Shown: positions 9,277-18,160 of the stretch, in pieces
Numbering within the stretch: the first letter of the stretch is position 1
How the letters are laid out: each line of letters begins with the position of its first letter
Source of the DNA: Paenalcaligenes niemegkensis
GTDB taxonomy: Bacteria; Pseudomonadota; Gammaproteobacteria; Burkholderiales; Burkholderiaceae_B
Direction of reading: 5' to 3'
DNA length: 64,000 bases
NCBI RefSeq assembly: GCF_022230885.1
Contig: NZ_JAKGCT010000004.1
Coordinates: 1,550,001-1,614,000 of the forward strand
Notes under the pieces: generated by a model
Seen by the model: the letters and a program-made list of their open reading frames with translations, nothing else
What the model was told of the DNA's origin: nothing
Databases searched by the model: none
Position numbers and translations under genes: made by a program

Positions 9277-9996
9277 CTACACCCGGTAGGCAGATGTAGT
9301 CATGACTTTGGACATGAGTTTCATCGCCAGCTTAACGGGCGCGGGCAATGCTGTGGCTCCGTTGTCCTCGGCGGTCGTGCGATGGCCAATTTCATCATCA
9401 CGCATTTGCACCACAATTTTCCGTGAGCGCAAATCTTGCTGAGGCAAGTCTTTAAGGTGCGCGTCCAGATGCTCTTCGACCTGACGCTCGGTTTCCGCCA
9501 TAAACCCCAGGTTATAAGGTGTTCCCGCTCGACTGGCTACTACACCGAGTCCAAACGAGGCGGCGTACCAAAGCGGATTAAACACGCTAGGCTTACTGCC
9601 TAGTTCCTTAAGCCTGTCGTCGCACCAGACCAAATGATCAACTTCTTCAGTAGCTGCATGGTAGAGCAGCTCTTGAACTTGCTGATCCTTGCAAAACAAT
9701 GCCTGACCACGATAGAGAGCCTGGGCGCAAATCTCGCCTACGTGGTTCACACGCATCAGGCCTGCTGCGTGCTGTATCTCGTCTGTATCCAGAGAAGCGT
9801 CGGCATCGCCAGTATTGCGACCAGCAGGATTGGGCCGGGTGGCCAGAGCGGACCGGCTGAGCACATGCATGGCACGTCCCGCTTCGGTAATCAAATTATC
9901 CAGCACATTAACCCGGCGCTCTAGTGCAGGATGTACTGCCTTTGCTAGGTGAGCTTGAGACCCTGCAGCAACGTCGGTAATCGATGAGTTAGTCAT
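9277..9996 (-). CDS. coq7: 2-polyprenyl-3-methyl-6-methoxy-1,4-benzoquinone monooxygenase Coq7
   Basis: Di-iron hydroxylase of ubiquinone biosynthesis, 239 residues from the ATG at 9996. I chose this start because AAGGA lies 7-8 bases upstream; the longer frame to 10077 overlaps the neighbouring gene and its extension is not conserved-looking. Iron-binding motifs are visible: LMRVNHVGEICAQALY (first carboxylate), ATEEVDHLVWCDDR (ExxH), FMAETERQVEEHLDAHL (glutamate and histidine) and MRDDEIGHRTTAEDNGA (final ExxH). The protein is membrane-associated in known homologues. It lies downstream of the oxidase cluster on the same strand but likely has its own promoter. Confidence 0.94.
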   Translation of the reverse strand: MTNSSITDVAAGSQAHLAKAVHPALERRVNVLDNLITEAGRAMHVLSRSALATRPNPAGRNTGDADASLDTDEIQHAAGLMRVNHVGEICAQALYRGQALFCKDQQVQELLYHAATEEVDHLVWCDDRLKELGSKPSVFNPLWYAASFGLGVVASRAGTPYNLGFMAETERQVEEHLDAHLKDLPQQDLRSRKIVVQMRDDEIGHRTTAEDNGATALPAPVKLAMKLMSKVMTTSAYRV

Positions 9997-10028
9997 AAAT
10001 ATCCTTAGGCAAGCGAAATGTGACTCTA

Positions 10029-10649
10029 TTATTGCTTCAAATAGTGCAGCACTGCTCTGACTTCGGTCAATAACCATAGCAAAGGCAAGGCAATCGCCAT
10101 GATCACCAAACCAATACCAGCAATTTCCTGATCGCTCTGCAGGTAGAAGTTACATAGCCTGACAGGCTCATCCTGGTACAGCATGCCCACAATAGCGGCC
10201 ATCCAGGAAAAATTACCCAGAAAAAACAGTTTGATAACAAGATGGGCACGTCGCCACGATTCTACCAGCACCATGCCAGCCACAAACAGCACCACAAACT
10301 TCAGCAACTGCATGGTATGAGACACCAGCACATCGTCAAGCGCTTTGGGAATCATCCAATAGCCAGCTGCGAAGGAGGCAAACAGCAAACCAGGCACACC
10401 ATACTTATTAAAAAAACCGTACCCATGGTACATGGCACCACCCACATAGCTGCGCGAGATCTCAGCCGCTGACAGCGCCAGGCCGGCAAAGACGCCTGAA
10501 GCCATTATCCAGGGAATATGCACCAGCATATGCACAGACATGTACTGCGTGAACCAGCTGTTGGCCCACGCTGCAGTAAAAAACAGCATAGCCGACAGCA
10601 AACCATACAGAGTAGTCCGCCATGGGTATAGCTTTGAAAATCGCATCAT
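10029..10649 (-). CDS. Integral membrane protein of the cbb3-like oxidase locus
   Basis: A 206-residue protein with about five to six hydrophobic helices (near residues 10-28, 38-60, 85-103, 110-130, 140-160 and 178-198). Histidines VHMLVHIP in the second helix region and SHTMQLLKFVVLFVAGM in the fourth could bind metal or heme. I do not recognise a named family with certainty; position directly after the SCO gene in an oxidase cluster suggests an assembly or electron-transfer role. Tandem ATGs at 10649 and 10646 are possible starts; AAGG lies 8 bases before the first. Function beyond 'oxidase-linked membrane protein' is inference. Confidence 0.7.
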   Translation of the reverse strand: MMRFSKLYPWRTTLYGLLSAMLFFTAAWANSWFTQYMSVHMLVHIPWIMASGVFAGLALSAAEISRSYVGGAMYHGYGFFNKYGVPGLLFASFAAGYWMIPKALDDVLVSHTMQLLKFVVLFVAGMVLVESWRRAHLVIKLFFLGNFSWMAAIVGMLYQDEPVRLCNFYLQSDQEIAGIGLVIMAIALPLLWLLTEVRAVLHYLKQ

Positions 10650-10735
10650 TCTAAAACCTTGATTGCAAGGACACGCAGTGGTTCAGCAGGCGCCGATATA
10701 CAACGGGAAGAATGGCAGCCAGAAAATGCACAGCC

Positions 10736-11383
10736 TTACTCAGCGTGGAGGGCCCCAGCGGACGATGTGTCGGAACGAGCAAGCTGTAGAGCGTAGGCCA
10801 GGGCGTATTCTGCTTCGCCGTAATCGACAATACGGCCCAACAGCGCCTGGGAAGAAACCACATGGTAGGCTGCGTTGTGCTCAAACTCGCCATAGGGCGC
10901 GGGAATCACGATTATTCCGAAGGCCTCAAGCAGCTTGTCCCGCTGCTCGGCATCCTGAATGGTGTAAAAGTCCCATAAGCCTGTCTGGGCTCGCATCAAG
11001 TGGCTATAACGCTGTAGCCGATCGGCCGTATCGCTGGGGTCAAAACTAATGCTGACAATACGAACTTCCGTGTCCAGCCCCCGCTCTAGAATAGCGGCCT
11101 GCAGTTGCTGCAGTTCGCTTCCCATCGCCAGGCAAAGAGTGATACAGCGCGTATAAATAAAATTGACGATGAGCGTACGCCCATCGTCACGAAGCACCGA
11201 GTCCAGCGACTGCACTGTTGCATCACGGGCTATCACCCTGGTTTCAGGCAAGGTCCGTGGTTCATGAGCCACGCTATTGCGACGTGCTGTTTCGGCGGTC
11301 AGTGCAGTAAAACCCTCGGTCAACTGATACAAAGCCGCAAAGGCTGTTGCACACACCAGTAACACCGAAAGTAAAAGACGCAC
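10736..11383 (-). CDS. SCO1/SenC-type copper chaperone for oxidase assembly
   Basis: Membrane-anchored thioredoxin-fold protein that delivers copper or keeps cysteines reduced during oxidase assembly. The N-terminal anchor MRLLLSVLLVCATAFAALY is followed by the fold with the metal motif YTRCITLC (CxxxC), SISFDPSDT and the distal histidine in NAAYHVVSS, all three copper ligands being present. The frame stops after ALHAE at 10736. Removing one G from the run at 10753-10756 would instead continue to a stop at 10651, giving a hydrophobic tail (HFLAAILPVVYRR) that ends one base before the next gene; that fits the tight packing of this operon, so the given 3' end may be a sequence error. Confidence 0.85.
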   Translation of the reverse strand: MRLLLSVLLVCATAFAALYQLTEGFTALTAETARRNSVAHEPRTLPETRVIARDATVQSLDSVLRDDGRTLIVNFIYTRCITLCLAMGSELQQLQAAILERGLDTEVRIVSISFDPSDTADRLQRYSHLMRAQTGLWDFYTIQDAEQRDKLLEAFGIIVIPAPYGEFEHNAAYHVVSSQALLGRIVDYGEAEYALAYALQLARSDTSSAGALHAE

Positions 11384-11393
11384 CCGGTTACCC

Positions 11394-11978
11394 TTACTTC
11401 ATTGCTTCGAGGTCAGCGTCACCGTTCCAGGGCGTAGTACGATCAGCAGTTTCCTCTCGTTGAGCCTGAACAAAAGCGGCGTCAACTGTTTCAGCCTCAT
11501 TATCAAAGTTCGTACGTAAATGATTCATCAACCCTGCAATTTCAGCATCATTCAGCTTGTCGTCAAAATGGGGCATGGCGCCGTTATAAGTATTGCCCAT
11601 TACGGTTATTTCACCCGTAATCCCATGCAGCATGATTTGCGCAAGGATCTCAGGTTTACCCACCACCCACTCTGACCCGGCTATAGGTGGAAACACGCCC
11701 GGCACACCCGTTCCGGTCGCCTGGTGACAGGCCACACAGTGCGCTGTGTACAGCTGCCCGCCGTCTACTATGCCACTCTCGTCAATCTTAAAATCAACGG
11801 CAACACGGTTGTCGCCCATATCTGCGCTGTTACGTAAGTCACTTGAGAAAATGTAATACATTCCCCACATAAACAACGCACCGATGACCAGCAATACCAC
11901 CATAGGTACTGGCATTCCCTGCTCTTGCGGGTCACTTTTTTCGCGCAATTGCGCTTGAATCTCATTCTTGTCTGTCAT
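11394..11978 (-). CDS. Membrane-bound monoheme cytochrome c, cbb3-like oxidase third subunit
   Basis: A 194-residue protein with one membrane anchor (PMVVLLVIGALFMWGMYYIF, about residues 24-44) and one class-I cytochrome c domain: heme site CVACH at about residue 82, followed by GVPGVFPPIAGSEWV and the axial methionine in AMPHFDD. It occupies the place of CcoP after ccoO, but normal CcoP has two CxxCH motifs and this has one. A charged tail of about 40 residues follows the heme domain. It starts 51 bases after the ccoO-like gene and ends 10 bases before the SCO start, so it is in the same operon. Confidence 0.88.
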   Translation of the reverse strand: MTDKNEIQAQLREKSDPQEQGMPVPMVVLLVIGALFMWGMYYIFSSDLRNSADMGDNRVAVDFKIDESGIVDGGQLYTAHCVACHQATGTGVPGVFPPIAGSEWVVGKPEILAQIMLHGITGEITVMGNTYNGAMPHFDDKLNDAEIAGLMNHLRTNFDNEAETVDAAFVQAQREETADRTTPWNGDADLEAMK

Positions 11979-12029
11979 TCATCATCTCCGGTGGCCCTGT
12001 CATCAGGATGCCACGTGGGCAGCCTGGAA

Positions 12030-12626
12030 TTAATCACGTATTTCGCCATAGGAAGGCGTTATAGGATAAGTACGGTCGAGCGCTAGCAAATAAGCCACGA
12101 GATCAAGTGCCTCGGGCTTGGCCACCACCACTTTAGCCTCAGGCGCAAAGCCTGGCGGCAAATTAACCACTTTATCCCCCTCTTCCGCTTCGTCCTTCAA
12201 TTCGAACAAATACGGATAAGAAGGCATATTGCTTCCCGGCGTGTAGGCACGGGGCTGATACAAATGACCTAATTGCCAGTCAACACTAGGCTGACGAGCG
12301 CCAATATTGAGCAGGTCGGGACCTGTACGCATGGTGCCCAGCAGATGGGGCTTGTCGTAGTAATAGTCGCCTGCTACTGAGGCACGTCCCCAGCCTCTCT
12401 GGAAGTCAGGCGCTTGAGCCTGACTTCGGGGCTGCTGCGAGTGACAGTACACACAGCCGTTAACAATATACTGCTGACGTCCACGCAACTCGATTGAGGT
12501 GTAGGGCTTCAGCCCTTCGGGCGGCTCGACCTTAGAAACCTGCAGGTGAGGCACCACGACCAATGCTGAGGTTGCCAGTGCCAATGTGACCATGGCACCC
12601 ACTAATAATTTGTATTCGCTATTCAT
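12030..12626 (-). CDS. ccoO: cbb3-type oxidase monoheme cytochrome c subunit II (CcoO-like)
   Basis: A 198-residue CcoO-like subunit: N-terminal membrane helix (YKLLVGAMVTLALATSALVVV), then YTSIELRGRQQYIVNGCVYCHSQQ containing the single heme motif CVYCH, the family hallmark GDYYYDKPHLLGTMRTGPDL, and the axial methionine in PGSNMPSYPYLF. It passes electrons to subunit I. It is separated from the subunit I gene by only two bases, showing co-translation. It is somewhat longer after the heme domain (VVNLPPGFAPEAKVVVAKPEAL) than minimal forms. Confidence 0.92.
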   Translation of the reverse strand: MNSEYKLLVGAMVTLALATSALVVVPHLQVSKVEPPEGLKPYTSIELRGRQQYIVNGCVYCHSQQPRSQAQAPDFQRGWGRASVAGDYYYDKPHLLGTMRTGPDLLNIGARQPSVDWQLGHLYQPRAYTPGSNMPSYPYLFELKDEAEEGDKVVNLPPGFAPEAKVVVAKPEALDLVAYLLALDRTYPITPSYGEIRD

Positions 12627-12628
12627 GA

Positions 12629-14329
12629 TTACTGGGCTCCCGCTACATGACCACTAACTTTATCTTCGTGAAATAGCGCAGGGCCAACACGACGATGACC
12701 GTGGCGCAAGGCCATGGCAACAAAGTGGAATGCGAAAACCAAATGTCCTATGGTCATCAAACTGCCACCTACCGTACGCGACTGCAGATACGGGATAGTG
12801 ACATTTACAGAATCCATAAAGGGGCGCGTGGCGTCGAGCATATACAACCCTTGTAACCAGCCGCCAATGCTCAGGCCGATGGCGTAGATACCGAAACCTA
12901 CGAACACGAGCCAGAAATGCCAGGAAATCAATTTAGGATATGGCCATTCCCACGACAACACCCGGGGCATCACGTAGTAGATTGCGCCAAACATCACCAA
13001 AGTAAAGAAGCCATAAAGCCCAATGTGTGCGTGCGCTACCGTAAAGTGCGTAAAGTGAGCAACGGTATTGATGCTACGCAGAGCCTGGAAAGACCCCTGT
13101 ACGGAGCTTACCGTATACATCATTCCTCCCAGCACGATAAACCTCAGGGTAGGCGAATGCAGCAAGGTACGGAAGTGTCCTGATAAGGTCAGATGCTGGT
13201 TTATCGAGAATGCCAACACCGGAATGATCATCATGATGCTCTGTACGATAGACAGAGTCACCATCCAGCCCGGAACAGGACCACCGATCAAGTGGTGACC
13301 GCCCACCTGACCATAGAAAAAGGCCAGCCCCCAGAATCCGAGCAACGACAAGTTATAGGAAACAATAGGCTTGCCAATGATTTTTGGCAAAAAGTAATAC
13401 ACTGCCGCAAGCGCCATAGGCGTAAAGAACAAGCCCAGGACGTTGTGGCCGTACCACCAGTTCATCGTTGCCTGTTCCACACCGATGTGAATGGCAGGCA
13501 TATTACCCACCAGGAACAGCACCGGGAACCAGAACAAAGCGGCACCCATGTACCAAATCGACACGTACAGGTGCTCAACACGGCGATTCTGCAAGGTAAA
13601 TACCAACGGCAAAGCCGCTAAGGCCCCGCCTACAACAAGCAGAATATCAACTTGCCATGGCATCTCCAGCCATTCCATCCCATCGTTGATACCCACAGCA
13701 ATACTACCCAGCCCGGCAATGAGACCAGCGTTCCAGAGCATACCGCCCAGGATAGCGAAACGTGCGCCAATCAACTTGGTCTTTAGCAACCGCGGCAGCA
13801 ACCACATGGCCAGCCCGAAAGAAACCATCGGCGCCCAGCCATAAGCAACAATATTAAGGTGCAAGGTGCGCATGCGGCCAAAGGTGGTCCATGCTTCGCT
13901 CACCATAAAATCAGGGGCATGCAGCTTGATGGAGCTGATCAGACCAGCAGCCGATCCCACGACCAGCCAAACGACAGCACAGGCAATGAACATGAAGGCC
14001 ACGAGGGCTGAGGAACGGTCAGCTTCGATTCGCTCGGCCAGCTCTTGCGTCAGCGTAAGCTTAGCGGCCTCGCCAAGTTCGGGCTGATGGCCCATTTCGT
14101 CCTGCAGGGCCTGGCGTTGCGCTGGCGTTGCAGACGGTTCATCCACCTGGCCAACTTCGCCCTCGGAAAATATTTCTTCGGCAGCGTGCGGGTTGGGATC
14201 AAAAAGCCTCCAACGTAACGACCAAATGAAAACGAAGAGTCCGGTGACGGACAGAATAAATGCTAAAAGCAGTATGGATACGGTATTCACAATGATCCAG
14301 GTCTGGTAAATGTGAAGCAAATAACGCAA
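12629..14329 (-). CDS. ccoN: cbb3-like cytochrome oxidase subunit I with N-terminal CcoS-like segment
   Basis: Heme-copper oxidase catalytic subunit of 566 residues. The core (about 105-545) has the expected helices and ligands: RTLHLNIVAYGW (low-spin heme histidine), WWYGHNVLGL (copper-B histidine), GGHHLIGG (paired copper-B histidines) and THFTVAHAHIGLYG (heme histidines). Before it lies an extra 100 residues: a membrane helix, then FIWSLRWRLFDPNPHAAEEIFSEGE, which resembles the small assembly protein CcoS, then a polar linker. The start appears to be TTG with a weak ribosome-binding site. Operon order is N, O, monoheme P-like, SCO, membrane protein. No CcoQ or CcoGHIS genes are nearby. Confidence 0.9.
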   Translation of the reverse strand: MRYLLHIYQTWIIVNTVSILLLAFILSVTGLFVFIWSLRWRLFDPNPHAAEEIFSEGEVGQVDEPSATPAQRQALQDEMGHQPELGEAAKLTLTQELAERIEADRSSALVAFMFIACAVVWLVVGSAAGLISSIKLHAPDFMVSEAWTTFGRMRTLHLNIVAYGWAPMVSFGLAMWLLPRLLKTKLIGARFAILGGMLWNAGLIAGLGSIAVGINDGMEWLEMPWQVDILLVVGGALAALPLVFTLQNRRVEHLYVSIWYMGAALFWFPVLFLVGNMPAIHIGVEQATMNWWYGHNVLGLFFTPMALAAVYYFLPKIIGKPIVSYNLSLLGFWGLAFFYGQVGGHHLIGGPVPGWMVTLSIVQSIMMIIPVLAFSINQHLTLSGHFRTLLHSPTLRFIVLGGMMYTVSSVQGSFQALRSINTVAHFTHFTVAHAHIGLYGFFTLVMFGAIYYVMPRVLSWEWPYPKLISWHFWLVFVGFGIYAIGLSIGGWLQGLYMLDATRPFMDSVNVTIPYLQSRTVGGSLMTIGHLVFAFHFVAMALRHGHRRVGPALFHEDKVSGHVAGAQ

Positions 14330-14477
14330 CTAGCTGGACCAAATACGAAAGTTGGTGGTAGCAGTGCTGCAGGAAAATAGACGTACACGACTAGCGACCT
14401 TAAAGGCCGCAAGCATCGGAATCTTAAAACATTTAAGCATCAACCTCCAGAATTACCCTTAGATAAATATGGAATTA

Positions 14478-14491
14478 TTGACTTAAGACAA
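14478..14491 (-). promoter_or_regulatory. Possible FNR/Anr-type site upstream of the oxidase operon
   Basis: TTGACTTAAGACAA has the 5-4-5 layout of FNR sites (TTGAT-N4-ATCAA) with one mismatch in one half and two in the other. It lies 149 bases before the oxidase start in a 362-base gap. Low-oxygen control would suit a cbb3-like oxidase, but the match is imperfect. The rest of the gap 14330-14691 shows no other clear signal. Confidence 0.3.
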
Positions 14492-14691
14492 TACGGAGAT
14501 AACGCAAAACTGATATAGGGTGAACCATTAGACGCGTCTTGTAAATAGCACACTGCTAACATATCCCTGCAGTCGTTGTAATTTGCCCAACATGCCCTAC
14601 GTACTCAAGCGCAGGCAGACCGCAAAAAATCGCTACAATGGAATGCTGGATCTTCCCTGTTCCAAATATCAACTTTTCAGGAGACTACCGT

Positions 14692-15114
14692 ATGGAATGT
14701 ACTATTGATTGGGGCGGCCCTGATGGGATGTTATTTGTGGCAACAACGGGCAGCGGCCATGTCACCGCAATGGATGGAGCCCCCGAAGGCGGTGGCCATA
14801 ATCTCGCTCCCCGCCCCATGGAAATGATGCTGGCGGGCGCGGGTGGATGCGCGGCCTACGACGTTGTGCTAATTTTGAAACGTGGCCGGCATGTTGTGTC
14901 AGGGTGTCAGGTGCGGGTTGCGGGCGAACGCGCTGCGACCGATCCCAAAGTATTTGAAAAGCTGCACTTCAGCTTTGTCGTTACTGGAAAAGACCTGCTC
15001 GAAAGCGCCGTCGAACGGGCTGTCTCCCTTTCACATGACAAATACTGCTCTGCTACGGCAATGCTAGGGAAAACAGCGGTAATTACCAAATCTATTGAAA
15101 TACGCGAAGCTTAA
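14692..15114 (+). CDS. OsmC/Ohr-family peroxiredoxin-like protein
   Basis: A 140-residue cytoplasmic protein of the OsmC superfamily, which reduces organic peroxides with a pair of cysteines. The first cysteine is in [19 protein letters not shown] (about residue 51) and the second in [13 protein letters not shown] (about 121), as in the YhfA-like branch. I chose the ATG at 14692 because AGGAGA lies 8 bases upstream; an in-frame ATG at 14638 has no such site. It precedes thyA by 26 bases and may be co-transcribed with it. Confidence 0.88.
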   Translation: MECTIDWGGPDGMLFVATTGSGHVTAMDGAPEGGGHNLAPRPMEMMLAGAGGCAAYDVVLILKRGRHVVSGCQVRVAGERAATDPKVFEKLHFSFVVTGKDLLESAVERAVSLSHDKYCSATAMLGKTAVITKSIEIREA

Positions 15115-15140
15115 ACCGCTTTGCGCCAAGGCCCTACCTT

Positions 15141-15938
15141 ATGTACAACGAATACGAAAAACTGATGCGCCATGTGTACGAGCATGGCGTAACTAAAGCC
15201 GACCGCACAGGCACCGGCACTCGCTCCGTCTTTGGCTATCAGATGCGTTTTGATCTAAGCCAGGGCTTCCCCATGATCACCACAAAAAAGCTACATACCC
15301 GAAGCATTTTTGTCGAACTGCTCTGGTTTCTGCGAGGTGATTCGAATATTCAATGGCTTAATGACAATAACGTATCGATCTGGGACGAATGGGCTGACGC
15401 CGACGGCAACCTGGGCCCTGTATACGGTGCCCAATGGCGCTCTTGGCCTACGCCCGACGGGGGCCACATTGATCAGATCACCCAGATTATCGACCAGATA
15501 AAAAGCAATCCGGACTCAAGGCGACTGATTGTTTCGGCCTGGAATGTCGCTGAGATAAGCAATATGGCCCTTCCGCCCTGCCATGCTTTTTTCCAGTTCT
15601 ACGTGGCCGAAGGCAAGCTGTCATGCCAGCTCTATCAGCGCAGCGCCGATATTTTCCTGGGAGTACCTTTTAATATTGCCAGCTATGCCCTGCTAACGCA
15701 CATGGTGGCACAGCAATGCGATCTTGAGGTCGGTGATTTTATCTGGACTGGTGGCGACTGCCATCTCTACAGCAATCACTTCGAGCAGGTCGAGCTACAG
15801 CTTTCGCGCACAGCCCGCCCCTATCCGCAACTGGATATCAAGCGCAAGCCTGATTCAATCTTTGATTATAACTATGACGATTTCGAGATCGTAAATTACG
15901 ATCCACATCCTCACATTAAAGCACCCGTTGCCGTATGA
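15141..15938 (+). CDS. thyA: Thymidylate synthase
   Basis: Methylates dUMP to dTMP with methylenetetrahydrofolate. The 265-residue protein is collinear with E. coli Thy[19 protein letters not shown] at the start, the catalytic cysteine in [14 protein letters not shown] (about residue 147), [22 protein letters not shown] (dUMP binding) and the end IKAPVAV. It overlaps folA by four bases (ATGA), so synthase and reductase are translationally coupled, which makes sense because ThyA produces the dihydrofolate that FolA reduces. Confidence 0.97.
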   Translation: MYNEYEKLMRHVYEHGVTKADRTGTGTRSVFGYQMRFDLSQGFPMITTKKLHTRSIFVELLWFLRGDSNIQWLNDNNVSIWDEWADADGNLGPVYGAQWRSWPTPDGGHIDQITQIIDQIKSNPDSRRLIVSAWNVAEISNMALPPCHAFFQFYVAEGKLSCQLYQRSADIFLGVPFNIASYALLTHMVAQQCDLEVGDFIWTGGDCHLYSNHFEQVELQLSRTARPYPQLDIKRKPDSIFDYNYDDFEIVNYDPHPHIKAPVAV

Positions 15939-16447
15939 GCGCTCACAAACCTAAAATTCGAATGGTAGTCGCCTACGCTGCCAATCGCTGTATTGGCAAA
16001 GACAACAGCATGCCCTGGCATTTGCCCTCCGATCTCGCTCATTTCAAGCGGGTTACCCTTGGGCACCCCATTATCATGGGGCGTAAAACATGGGAGTCTC
16101 TCGGCCGCCCCCTGCCGGGCCGTCTCAATTTGGTGGTTAGCCGGGACCCGGGCTATCTGGCGCAAGGGGCCACCGTCTACAGCTCAGTCGACGATGCCCT
16201 GCAAGCCTGCTCCGACAGTGGCACTGAGATCTGCTGCATTATCGGTGGACAACAAATTTTTGCACTGGGTCTGCCTATTGCAGATGAGATTTACGCTACT
16301 GAAATTCATGCTGAGATCGAGGGCGATACCTTTTTCCCTGCCTTAGCAGCAGAACTGTGGACCGAATCAGCACGGCAGCCGCAAGCCGAAGAAAATGGCT
16401 ACCGCTATGACTTCGTGGTATACCAGCGTAAAGCCCCGCACACCTGA
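15935..16447 (+). CDS. folA: Dihydrofolate reductase
   Basis: Reduces dihydrofolate to tetrahydrofolate with NADPH. The 170-residue protein has [29 protein letters not shown] at the N-terminus with the catalytic acidic residue in the LPSDLAHF helix, then [18 protein letters not shown] and [13 protein letters not shown] (cofactor loops). The ATG overlaps the thyA stop. Slightly longer than E. coli FolA (159) at the N-terminus. It converges on gcvH with only 35 bases between the genes. Confidence 0.96.
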   Translation: MSAHKPKIRMVVAYAANRCIGKDNSMPWHLPSDLAHFKRVTLGHPIIMGRKTWESLGRPLPGRLNLVVSRDPGYLAQGATVYSSVDDALQACSDSGTEICCIIGGQQIFALGLPIADEIYATEIHAEIEGDTFFPALAAELWTESARQPQAEENGYRYDFVVYQRKAPHT

Positions 16448-16482
16448 ATAAGCCGTAATAACTCAGCGAAAAGCCCAAGGTC

Positions 16483-16863
16483 TCAGTTATCGTCTTTCTG
16501 CTGATCATACTGATCAGCATCCAAAAGACCTTCTATGTCGGCCATTGACGTCGGGCGCAACTTAAAAATCCAGCTCTCGTAGGGGCTGGTGTTTAATAGC
16601 TCAGGCTGATCTGTCAGGGCTGTGTTGAACTCGACCACTTCGCCGGCCACTGGCGCATAAATATCAGAAGCGGCTTTTACCGACTCAACCACACCAGCCG
16701 TATCGCCAGCGCCCAGTTTCACACCGGTTGTAAAGTCACCCACATAAACCAAATCACCCAATTGCTCTTGTGCGTGATCAGTAATACCTACCAGCAATAA
16801 ATCGCCTTCGGGTAATACCCATTCGTGGGTTTTAGCGTACGTACGATCGTTAGGAAGACTCAT
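16483..16863 (-). CDS. gcvH: Glycine cleavage system H protein (lipoyl carrier), orphan
   Basis: A 126-residue lipoyl-domain protein. The lipoylated lysine is in VVESVKAASDIYAPVAGEV (about residue 64) and the N-terminus THEWVLPEGDLLLVGITDHAQ is typical. The start at 16863 follows GAAGG; a longer frame reaching into the neighbouring gene is not supported. It lies alone, without gcvT or gcvP on either side, which is unusual in betaproteobacteria, where the three genes normally form one operon. It may serve a distant GcvTP or act as a lipoate carrier for other enzymes; which one cannot be decided here. Confidence 0.93.
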   Translation of the reverse strand: MSLPNDRTYAKTHEWVLPEGDLLLVGITDHAQEQLGDLVYVGDFTTGVKLGAGDTAGVVESVKAASDIYAPVAGEVVEFNTALTDQPELLNTSPYESWIFKLRPTSMADIEGLLDADQYDQQKDDN

Positions 16864-16934
16864 CGAAATACCTTCAGAAGATAAAATAATAACTGAGTGG
16901 TCAGGCCTACAGGTGACCGTGATATATATAAAAA

Positions 16935-18157
16935 CTACTGAGCACCCACTGCGCGGCCACATGCCACACCTGAGGCCCACGCCCACTGAAAATTATAGCC
17001 GCCTAACCATCCCGTCACATCGCAAGCCTCACCTATGAAGTACAGCCCCTTCATACTTTTGGCCTGCAGGGTTTTCTGATTAAGCATTTTGGTGTCCACC
17101 CCGCCACGCATGACCTCGGCTTTCTTATAGCCAGCGGTGCCCACAGGATATAAAGTCCATTGATGAATCTGTTCGCCCAGGCTGCGCAAGGTTTTATCTG
17201 GAACATCGGCTATGCGTTGCTGGGCCAGGCCCTTGGGTATGTTTTCATTAGCGTCTAACCACTGCTCGATTAAACGCTTAGGCCAGAGCTCAGACAGCAC
17301 GGTGGCCAGTTGCTGACGATTCCCTTGCTTGGCGGCCACAAGCACAGCAGGCAAATTCACATTGGGTGCCAGATCAATCATAATGTGTTCGCCCGGCTGC
17401 CAATAGCTGGATATTTGCAATATGCCTGGCCCCGACAAGCCACGGTGGGTAAACAGTAAATCCTCACTAAATTCCACGCGCTTTTTTGTCGAGTCCTGAT
17501 TGTAGAGCAGCACCTCCGCTGCCACCCCGCTGAGCGGCGAAAATGAGCTCCAGAGCTGGCTATCGAAATTCAGCGGCACAAGCGCCGGGCGAGGCTCGAT
17601 AATTTTGAGACCAAACTGGCGGGCCAGGATGAGCGCAAAATCAGTAGCGCCCAGCTGCGGAATGGCCATGCCTCCACACGCCACGACCAGTTCGGATGCG
17701 CGAATCAGCCCTTGGGAAGTCTGCAGCTCGAAGCCTTCATTGAGGGCCGCCACAGCATTGACTGAACACGGCATGCGCCATGAAACCGCTCCTTTAGTGC
17801 ATTCGCTGCGCAATAACTCGATGATAGATTCGGATGAGTCATCACAAAACAACTGGCCTTTGTGTTTTTCATGCCAGGGAATGCGATAGGTATTCACCAA
17901 CTGCAAAAAATCGCGTGGACTATAAGCGGAAAGCGCTGAGCGACAGAAATTGGGATTTTGAGAGAGGAAATTGGCAGGGGTCGTGCCAATATTCGTAAAG
18001 TTACAGCGCCCCCGCCCGATATTCGTATTTTCTCGCCTAACTTTTTGGCGTGGTCGATTAATACAACACGAAGACCGCGCTGCCCGGCCACGCTGGCCGC
18101 CATCATGCCGGCTGCTCCGGCACCAATGACGGCAACGTCGTACTGACTAGTTGCCAT
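16935..18157 (-). pseudogene. BaiN/HI0933-like flavoprotein, one frameshift
   Basis: FAD-dependent NAD(P)/FAD oxidoreductase of the HI0933/BaiN type, sometimes called aminoacetone oxidase family. The N-terminal frame gives [18 protein letters not shown] (dinucleotide-binding) and [10 protein letters not shown]; restoring one G in the run at 18009-18013 continues as GGRCNFTNI, the family signature, then [14 protein letters not shown], and finally GWLGGYNFQWAWASGVACG at the C-terminus. The restored protein is 407 residues, normal for the family. Only this single lesion is seen, so a sequencing error is likely. Substrate of the family is not settled. Confidence 0.88.
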
Positions 18158-18160
18158 GTA

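Noticed and set aside
13193-13621. A 142-codon plus-strand frame inside the oxidase subunit I gene
   Set aside because: It is an opposite-strand shadow of the conserved heme-copper core, with no start signal.
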